From NCBI GenBank assembly GCA_026388495.1, contig JAPLJQ010000255.1, forward strand, positions 1-19,774: DNA of 19,774 bases, written 5' to 3'. The translations under genes and the position numbers were made by a program. The notes below the pieces were generated by a model. It was not told where the DNA came from. It saw only the letters and a list, made by a program, of their open reading frames with translations, and ran no database searches. This DNA is from Deltaproteobacteria bacterium (lineage in GTDB: Bacteria; Desulfobacterota; Syntrophia; Syntrophales; UBA2185). Of the stretch, positions 15,339 to 19,774 are shown one piece after another (position 1 is the stretch's first letter; every line of letters begins with the position of its first letter).

Positions 15339-16214
15339 TCATCCCTTTGCCAGGGCTTCTGTACCGCCTACAATGTCCATCAGTTCGGCGGTAATCGCCG
15401 ACTGCCTGGCCTTGTTGTATATCAGGCTAAGGCTCTGAATCATTTCGTCGCAGTTTTTCGTTGCGTTGTCCATCGCCACCATTCTTGCCCCGTTCTCTCC
15501 GGCGGCTGTTTCAAGAAGCGCCCTGAAGACCAGGATATGAACATACATGGGAAGAAGTTTTTCCAGCAAGACTTCGTCGGAAGGTTCGTAAATATAATCA
15601 ATTCTTTTTTCGGGATCGGTTTCTTCATCCTTTCCGATGGAAGGCAACGGGAACAATCTTATGACGGTCGGTCTCTGCGACGAGAGACTGCGAAAATGAT
15701 TATAAACGAGGTACAGTTCATCATACTCCTGATTGATAAATGGAGGGATAATGTCATTCGTTATGTTGACTGAAAGGGTGATGTCAAATTTCCCGAAGAC
15801 ATCCGACCACTGGCTGAGTATCTGGCTTTTTTTCCTGAAATAATCCCTTGATTTTCTGCCGACCGTGATCAGACCTACCTCTTTGCCCTCAGAGGCTTTT
15901 TCCCTCATGAATCTCTCTGTCGCCTTGATGAGATTGGTGTTGAATCCACCGCAAAGCCCCCTGTCCGAGGTCATACAGATCACCCGGATTCTTTTCGGAT
16001 CCCTCACCGCAAGGAGCGGGTGTGTATCGGCATCCACGCGGAGGGCCAGGCTGCTCAGTACTTCCATGAATTTACCCGCATAGGGGCGGAAATTCTCCAT
16101 TCTGAGCTGGGCGGATTTAAATTTCGAAGCGGCAACCATATTCATGGCTTTGGTAATCTGCTTCGTTTTCTTTACGCCGGTAATTTTCCTTTTAATGTCC
16201 TTTAGTGCGGCCAT
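15339..16214 (-). CDS. atpG: F1 ATP synthase gamma subunit
   Basis: The rotating central shaft, 291 residues. The N-terminal helix ALKDIKRKITGVKKTKQITK (3-22) followed by AMNMVAASK and the C-terminal helix ARMVAMDNATKNCDEMI are the family signatures. The middle Rossmann-like domain starts at RVICMTSDRGLCGGFN. A moderate extra loop (about residues 184-205, GKDEETDPEK) precedes the C-terminal helix. GGGAGA sits about 8 nt before the ATG. The gap to atpA is 70 bp. Confidence 0.96.
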   Translation of the reverse strand: MAALKDIKRKITGVKKTKQITKAMNMVAASKFKSAQLRMENFRPYAGKFMEVLSSLALRVDADTHPLLAVRDPKRIRVICMTSDRGLCGGFNTNLIKATERFMREKASEGKEVGLITVGRKSRDYFRKKSQILSQWSDVFGKFDITLSVNITNDIIPPFINQEYDELYLVYNHFRSLSSQRPTVIRLFPLPSIGKDEETDPEKRIDYIYEPSDEVLLEKLLPMYVHILVFRALLETAAGENGARMVAMDNATKNCDEMIQSLSLIYNKARQSAITAELMDIVGGTEALAKG

Positions 16215-16284
16215 TAAAAAATTCTCCCTTTTCCTAATCTAAATATCAGACATCTGATGATGGTTTCGTTTAAATTCAATCCTT

Positions 16285-17796
16285 TCAGGAGACAAAGACG
16301 GAATCAAACTCGGTGATGACATCTTTCAGCTTTTTCTCCAAATCCGGACTGATGATCTTTTTCTCATCAATTTCCTTCATGACGTCGGGATATTTGGTTT
16401 CGACGAAACTCAGAAGCTGGGGTTCATATTCCTTCAACTTATCGAGTTCATATTTATCGAGGTAACCTCTCGTTCCCGCGAACAGGATCATGACCTGCTT
16501 TGACAAAGACATGGGCTGGAACTGGGGTTGCTTCAGGATTTCCACCAGTCGAATACCCCGGTCCAACTGAGACTGTGTTGCCTTGTCCAGATCGCTTCCA
16601 AACTGGGCAAAAGCGGCCAGCTCTCTGTACTGGGCGAGGTCCAGTTTCAATGTTCCGGCGACCTGCTTCATGGCTTTAACCTGGGCGGCGCCGCCAACTC
16701 TCGAAACCGACAATCCGACGTTGATGGCCGGACGAATACCGGAGAAGAACAAGCTCGGCTCGAGGTACACCTGGCCGTCTGTGATGGAAATCACGTTTGT
16801 CGGGATATAGGCGGACACGTCGCCTGCCTGGGTTTCAATGATCGGAAGGGCGGTAAGAGATCCTCCTCCGAGTTCAACACTCACCCGGGCGGCCCTCTCC
16901 AGCAACCTGGAGTGGTTATAGAAAATGTCACCGGGGAAAGCTTCTCGTCCGGGGGGCCTTCTCAGAAGCAGAGAAATCTGCCTGTACGCCACGGCCTGCT
17001 TGGAAAGGTCATCGTAGATAATGAGGGCGTCCTGCCCCTTGTCCCGGAAGTATTCGCCGATACTGCATCCGGCGTAAGCGGCCACGTACTGAAGGGTTGC
17101 CGGATCACTTGCGCACGCCGAAACAACGCACGTGTATGACATGGCGCCGTGTTTTCTCAGATTTTCCACAACCTGGGCCACCGTCGATTTTTTCTGGCCG
17201 ATGGCTACGTAAATACACTTGATGCCCGTATCCTTCTGCCTGATAATGGAATCGACACAGATGGCCGTTTTGCCGAGCTGTCTGTCGCCGATGATAAGCT
17301 CACGCTGCCCTCTCCCGATGGGAGTCATGGCGTCAATGGCCTTGATGCCCGTGTACATGGGGGTGTTCACCGGCTGGCGCTGAATAACGCCCGGGGCGAT
17401 CATCTCTATTCTCCGGAACTCTGATGTTTCGATGGGACCCTTTCCGTCAATGGGTGCACCGGTTCCGTCAATAACGCGGCCAAACAAAGCCTCTCCCACG
17501 GGAACCTGGGCAATCCTGCCCGTTCTTTTTACGATATCCCCTTCTTTAATATGGGTCACTTCGCCCAGAACGGCGACACCCACATTGTCGGTTTCCAGGT
17601 TAAGCACCATACCCAGTATTCCGCCGGGAAACTCCAGCAATTCCATGGCCATTGCATTCTCAACGCCATAAACCCTGGCTATTCCATCTCCCACCGATAA
17701 GACTGTTCCGACTTCACTGATGTCCAGCTTCTTCTCATAGTCCTTGATTTGTTTGGAGATGATTTCACTGATTTCCTCTGCCCTGATTCTCTCCAT
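16285..17796 (-). CDS. atpA: F1 ATP synthase alpha subunit
   Basis: The regulatory nucleotide-binding subunit, 503 residues. The P-loop GDRQLGKT (170-177) is intact, and VGLSVSRVGGAAQ carries the arginine finger that completes the catalytic site on beta. The N-terminal helix that binds delta is present. The ATG comes 3 bp after the atpH stop, with GGGGAGG about 11 nt upstream. Confidence 0.98.
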   Translation of the reverse strand: MERIRAEEISEIISKQIKDYEKKLDISEVGTVLSVGDGIARVYGVENAMAMELLEFPGGILGMVLNLETDNVGVAVLGEVTHIKEGDIVKRTGRIAQVPVGEALFGRVIDGTGAPIDGKGPIETSEFRRIEMIAPGVIQRQPVNTPMYTGIKAIDAMTPIGRGQRELIIGDRQLGKTAICVDSIIRQKDTGIKCIYVAIGQKKSTVAQVVENLRKHGAMSYTCVVSACASDPATLQYVAAYAGCSIGEYFRDKGQDALIIYDDLSKQAVAYRQISLLLRRPPGREAFPGDIFYNHSRLLERAARVSVELGGGSLTALPIIETQAGDVSAYIPTNVISITDGQVYLEPSLFFSGIRPAINVGLSVSRVGGAAQVKAMKQVAGTLKLDLAQYRELAAFAQFGSDLDKATQSQLDRGIRLVEILKQPQFQPMSLSKQVMILFAGTRGYLDKYELDKLKEYEPQLLSFVETKYPDVMKEIDEKKIISPDLEKKLKDVITEFDSVFVS

Positions 17797-17799
17797 GCT

Positions 17800-18345
17800 C
17801 TATATTTCCTCCCCTAAGAGATTCCTTATGTTACGCAATTGAGTTTTTATGCTTCCGTCGTAAAGCGTATCCCCAACGCCGACGACGATACCGCCCAATA
17901 ATGAGGCATCTTCCGATATCGCCATTTCAACCTTTTTACCCGTCATTTCTTCCAGGCGTTCCTGGAGCTTTCCCGACAATTCGGCGGATAACGGAAAAGC
18001 TGTCCTGACATTCACCCGTGTCCGTTTCAGTGTATCATCCATGAGCTGCCGGTAAGCATTTTCTATTTCAGGAAGGATGCCGATTCTTCTCTTATCTACC
18101 AGCAGTTTCAAAAAATTGGCCGTTGTTGTCGAAATATTGATCTTCTGCAGCATTGATTTCACAACGGCTTTTTTTTCGTCCCGATCAAAAACAGGATTTA
18201 AAAATAATTCCTTCAAATTTTTGTTATCTTCGAGAATGGAAGAAAAAATAGTCAATTCACCGTAGTAGCTTTCATATTTTTGATCTTCTCTGGCAATCTC
18301 AAAGAATGCCCGGGCATAGCGCTTTGCAATATTGCTGCTTCTCAA
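17800..18345 (-). CDS. atpH: F1 ATP synthase delta subunit (TTG start)
   Basis: Links the peripheral stalk to the top of F1. The 181-residue protein begins with the typical N-terminal SSNIAKRYARAFFEIA helix and ends with the conserved GGIVVGVGDTLYDGSIKTQLRNI. The start codon is TTG at 18345-18343, overlapping the atpF TGA as TTGA, with AAGGTGG about 10 nt upstream; no ATG or GTG fits the family N-terminus. A TTG start could lower delta output, in keeping with its single copy per complex. Confidence 0.93.
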   Translation of the reverse strand: MRSSNIAKRYARAFFEIAREDQKYESYYGELTIFSSILEDNKNLKELFLNPVFDRDEKKAVVKSMLQKINISTTTANFLKLLVDKRRIGILPEIENAYRQLMDDTLKRTRVNVRTAFPLSAELSGKLQERLEEMTGKKVEMAISEDASLLGGIVVGVGDTLYDGSIKTQLRNIRNLLGEEI

Positions 18346-18950
18346 TGTTTTTTCACCACCTTGTCTAAATAGTCTTTCACCATGTATTGGTGATGTTCCG
18401 GGGTTATATTCTTCTTCAGGATCTCTTCGGCCATCTGTACGGAAAGCTGGACAGCCTCTAACCTTAATTCACTGACGGCCGCCTTGAATTCCTGTTCTAT
18501 CCTCATCTTCGCATCTTCTTTTATCTTTTCCGCCGTCTTCCTGGCGTCTTCGATGATCTTTTCCTTTTCAACCAGACCCTGGGCTTTTATCGTTTCAATG
18601 ATGTTGTTCATTTCATCTGTAGCTTTGTCCAGCCTCCCCGAGTACTCCTTGAATTTTCTTTGCGCCTCTTCCTTCTCGGCAATGGCTTCTGCAAGGGCGG
18701 TCTTGATATTTTCACGACGCCCGGCGAAAAACGCTTTGGCCTTTTTTGCGACAGCCCAGTAAAGAAATCCGACCAGTATGGCAAAATTGAACACCCTCCA
18801 GCCGAAATCTTTCCACATGGCCTTGGCGTCCCCTTCTCCTCCGCCTCCCGATGCATACGCCGCCACGGAGGTTAGAAGGATGGGCAGGATTGCTAACATA
18901 AGAGAACACAGGGACCGTCTTAAACGATTCTCCGAAAACCACCCGTTCAT
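18342..18950 (-). CDS. atpF: F-type ATP synthase b subunit with N-terminal signal-like extension
   Basis: A peripheral-stalk subunit, 202 residues. Unlike the textbook b subunit it begins with a basic-hydrophobic stretch (about 1-33, ending AYA before SGGGGEG) that reads as a cleavable signal peptide. A glycine-rich linker and a transmembrane helix (about 52-68, FNFAILVGFLYWAVAKK) follow, then a charged coiled coil (about 75-175). Such extended b subunits occur in Geobacter-like bacteria, from family knowledge. It overlaps atpF' by ATGA, with GGAAGGAG six nt before its ATG. Confidence 0.92.
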   Translation of the reverse strand: MNGWFSENRLRRSLCSLMLAILPILLTSVAAYASGGGGEGDAKAMWKDFGWRVFNFAILVGFLYWAVAKKAKAFFAGRRENIKTALAEAIAEKEEAQRKFKEYSGRLDKATDEMNNIIETIKAQGLVEKEKIIEDARKTAEKIKEDAKMRIEQEFKAAVSELRLEAVQLSVQMAEEILKKNITPEHHQYMVKDYLDKVVKKH

Positions 18951-19375
18951 TGGATACTCCTTCCCAACAGCTTTTCGGCAATGTCTAAAGACATCTTCCG
19001 CGATTGATCAGCCAGAATACGTCTGGCTTCAATGACTTCCTTGTTTATTTCTTCATTAAACTGTTCCATCATTCCAGGGATCTCACCCCTTGCGGCGTCG
19101 ATGATGCTTTTTGCCTGGTCAGACCCTTCCTTCAGGATATCATTTTTCTTGTTCAATGCATCCATCTTTGCCAGGCGAACCTTCTCCTCGTAGGCCGCCA
19201 TCCTCTCTTCAATCGTCAGATTGATACCCCTGATCTCGTCTTCCGTATCCTGAAACTGTTTTTTCCGTTTGTCCATGATCCCCAAAATCGGTTTGTAAAG
19301 GAGCAGGTTCAATATGAAGATCAGGAGAAGAAAATTAATCATCTGAATCAAAATGGTAGAATCAAGACTGACCAC
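18947..19375 (-). CDS. atpF': F-type ATP synthase b' subunit (GTG start)
   Basis: The second stator subunit, 142 residues: one membrane helix near the N-terminus (about 7-28, LIQMINFLLLIFILNLLLYKPI) and then a long charged coiled coil. The LYKP motif after the helix is typical of b and b' proteins. Paired b' and b genes occur in photosynthetic bacteria and Desulfobacterota and form a heterodimeric stalk. The start is GTG at 19375-19373, with GTGAGG (19388-19383) seven nt upstream. No alternative start is better placed. It is the first gene of the operon here. Confidence 0.92.
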   Translation of the reverse strand: MVSLDSTILIQMINFLLLIFILNLLLYKPILGIMDKRKKQFQDTEDEIRGINLTIEERMAAYEEKVRLAKMDALNKKNDILKEGSDQAKSIIDAARGEIPGMMEQFNEEINKEVIEARRILADQSRKMSLDIAEKLLGRSIQ

Positions 19376-19382
19376 TGTCGTA

Positions 19383-19421
19383 CCTCACGTATGAATTTTA
19401 ATTCAAAAAAACCGAGTGAGG
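19383..19421 (-). promoter_or_regulatory. Hairpin that would sequester the atpF' ribosome-binding site
   Basis: On the atp mRNA, CCUCAC (19421-19416) is perfectly complementary to the atpF' Shine-Dalgarno GUGAGG (19388-19383). The palindrome TGAATTTTAATTCA (19392-19405) lies between and can fold inside. When formed, this structure would hide the ribosome-binding site. Its 5' arm is shared with the terminator-like stem at 19405-19443, so the two folds exclude each other. Confidence 0.45.
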
Positions 19422-19443
19422 AAATAAATTCCCCGTACCCGGT
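19405..19443 (-). terminator. Terminator-like hairpin in the atp leader
   Basis: On the minus strand ACCGGGT (19443-19437) pairs with ACTCGGT (19417-19411), and GGGGAA (19434-19429) with TTTCCT (19424-19419). This uses three G-U pairs and a small internal loop, with loop TTTA. Seven T (19411-19405) follow directly. This has the form of an intrinsic terminator 30 nt before the first atp gene and downstream of the predicted promoter, i.e. an attenuator position. Confidence 0.45.
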
Positions 19444-19450
19444 GACCTCG

Positions 19451-19537
19451 TTAATGATTTTTATATTCCAGAAAGCTTATCGTTTTGATATTGCTAAGGA
19501 AAATTTTCTGTTGTTTCCCGTTACGATCTACGAACAC
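19451..19537 (-). CDS. Possible 28-residue leader peptide of the atp operon
   Basis: GTG at 19537-19535 follows AGAGG (19549-19545) by seven nt and opens a 28-codon frame ending in TAA at 19453-19451, eight nt before the first base of the terminator-like stem. The product (MFVDRNGKQQ... ...EYKNH) matches no family known to me and has no run of one amino acid, so a classical amino-acid-starvation attenuator is unlikely. A ribosome at its stop codon would cover the 5' side of the terminator stem, which is why the frame deserves attention. It could also be chance. Confidence 0.3.
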   Translation of the reverse strand: MFVDRNGKQQKIFLSNIKTISFLEYKNH

Positions 19538-19576
19538 CCAAAAACCTCTAAATGTTTATATTCAAAAAATTGCGGC

Positions 19577-19606
19577 TTTCTAAACATAACTCTGAGCTAA
19601 TGTCAA
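19577..19606 (-). promoter_or_regulatory. Promoter for the atp operon
   Basis: On the minus strand a perfect TTGACA (19606-19601), an 18-bp spacer and TAGAAA (19582-19577; four of six consensus bases). Transcription would start near 19570, giving a leader of about 195 nt before atpF'. That leader is far longer than those of the other genes here and holds the leader ORF and hairpins. Confidence 0.6.
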
Positions 19607-19611
19607 GCACT

Positions 19612-19623
19612 TTTTGGCCAAAA
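19612..19623. promoter_or_regulatory. 12-bp palindrome upstream of the atp promoter
   Basis: TTTTGGCCAAAA is a perfect palindrome whose edge lies 5 bp upstream of the atp -35 element. It could bind a regulator shared by the divergent genes, but AT-rich palindromes of this length also occur by chance. Confidence 0.3.
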
Positions 19624-19640
19624 TTTTAACCGCCTTATCC

Positions 19641-19666
19641 AGGTATCATGTATAGGTATTATGAAT
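19641..19666. repeat. Tandem 13-bp direct repeat in the divergent spacer
   Basis: AGGTATCATGTAT (19641-19653) is followed directly by AGGTATTATGAAT (19654-19666), identical at 11 of 13 positions. It lies between the atp promoter and the possible rightward gene at 19765. The second unit includes TATTAT (19657-19662), a possible -10 for that gene, but no good -35 is visible. Confidence 0.4.
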
Positions 19667-19764
19667 CACTATTGTTTTCGTGTATTTTTTCGAAATTTTC
19701 ATCACCCATCCGGGAATTTCCTTCAAAGACAGCCCCTTCTTTAATCATAAGACAGGGGGTTTTT

Positions 19765-19774
19765 ATGTTTCCCA
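19765..19774 (+). CDS. Possible start of a rightward gene, cut by the window edge
   Basis: ATG at 19765 is preceded by CAGGGGG (19753-19759), a plausible ribosome-binding site at five nt. Only three codons (Met-Phe-Pro) are inside the window, so no product can be named. The call rests on the ribosome-binding site and the long spacer upstream. Confidence 0.3.

Overview
The window looks like a chromosomal segment of an anaerobic Desulfobacterota-type bacterium (the former Deltaproteobacteria, possibly near Syntrophales or Geobacter). This rests on the gene content: an F-type ATP synthase cluster that begins with paired b'/b subunits and has no a or c subunit genes next to it, a MoaA plus AmrS-type radical SAM pair, HD-GYP and HD signalling proteins, and short palindromic intergenic repeats. 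The taxon is an inference; no rRNA or other decisive marker is present.

Layout. Positions 1-950 are mostly non-coding and carry repeat fragments, an 18-bp perfect palindrome beside a perfect TATAAT, and a small ORF running into an HD-GYP gene (953-1855, +). A 600-bp spacer with a REP-like inverted repeat and a strong promoter leads to a second HD-domain protein resembling class I cyclic-nucleotide phosphodiesterases (2456-3373, +). A terminator hairpin and a tRNA-Arg(CCU) (minus) follow. The minus-strand group smc - ftsY - PPP-family phosphatase - ftcD occupies 10064 to 3777. Its last gene carries a perfect in-frame 69-bp tandem duplication that doubles the predicted catalytic-histidine segment. 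Divergent from smc is a DUF2007 gene (+), which abuts the convergent moaA-amrS operon (minus). greA (+) and the atp operon (minus) converge on one long bidirectional terminator. The atp operon atpF'-atpF-atpH-atpA-atpG-atpD-atpC fills 19375 to 13399.

How the genes work together. smc and ftsY serve chromosome organisation and SRP-dependent membrane targeting. The atp genes encode all of F1 (alpha3 beta3 gamma delta epsilon) and the b/b' stator. The a and c subunits must be elsewhere if the enzyme is complete. moaA starts molybdenum cofactor synthesis. The two HD proteins are likely second-messenger hydrolases.

Most of the window is ordinary housekeeping sequence. The points most worth a second look are: (1) the atp leader, which combines a promoter, a 28-codon ORF with a ribosome-binding site, a terminator-like hairpin with a T7 tract starting 8 nt after the ORF's stop, and a competing hairpin that would hide the atpF' ribosome-binding site, together resembling a transcription/translation attenuator; and (2) the ftcD internal duplication. 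No defence system, mobile element, CRISPR array or biosynthetic cluster was seen.
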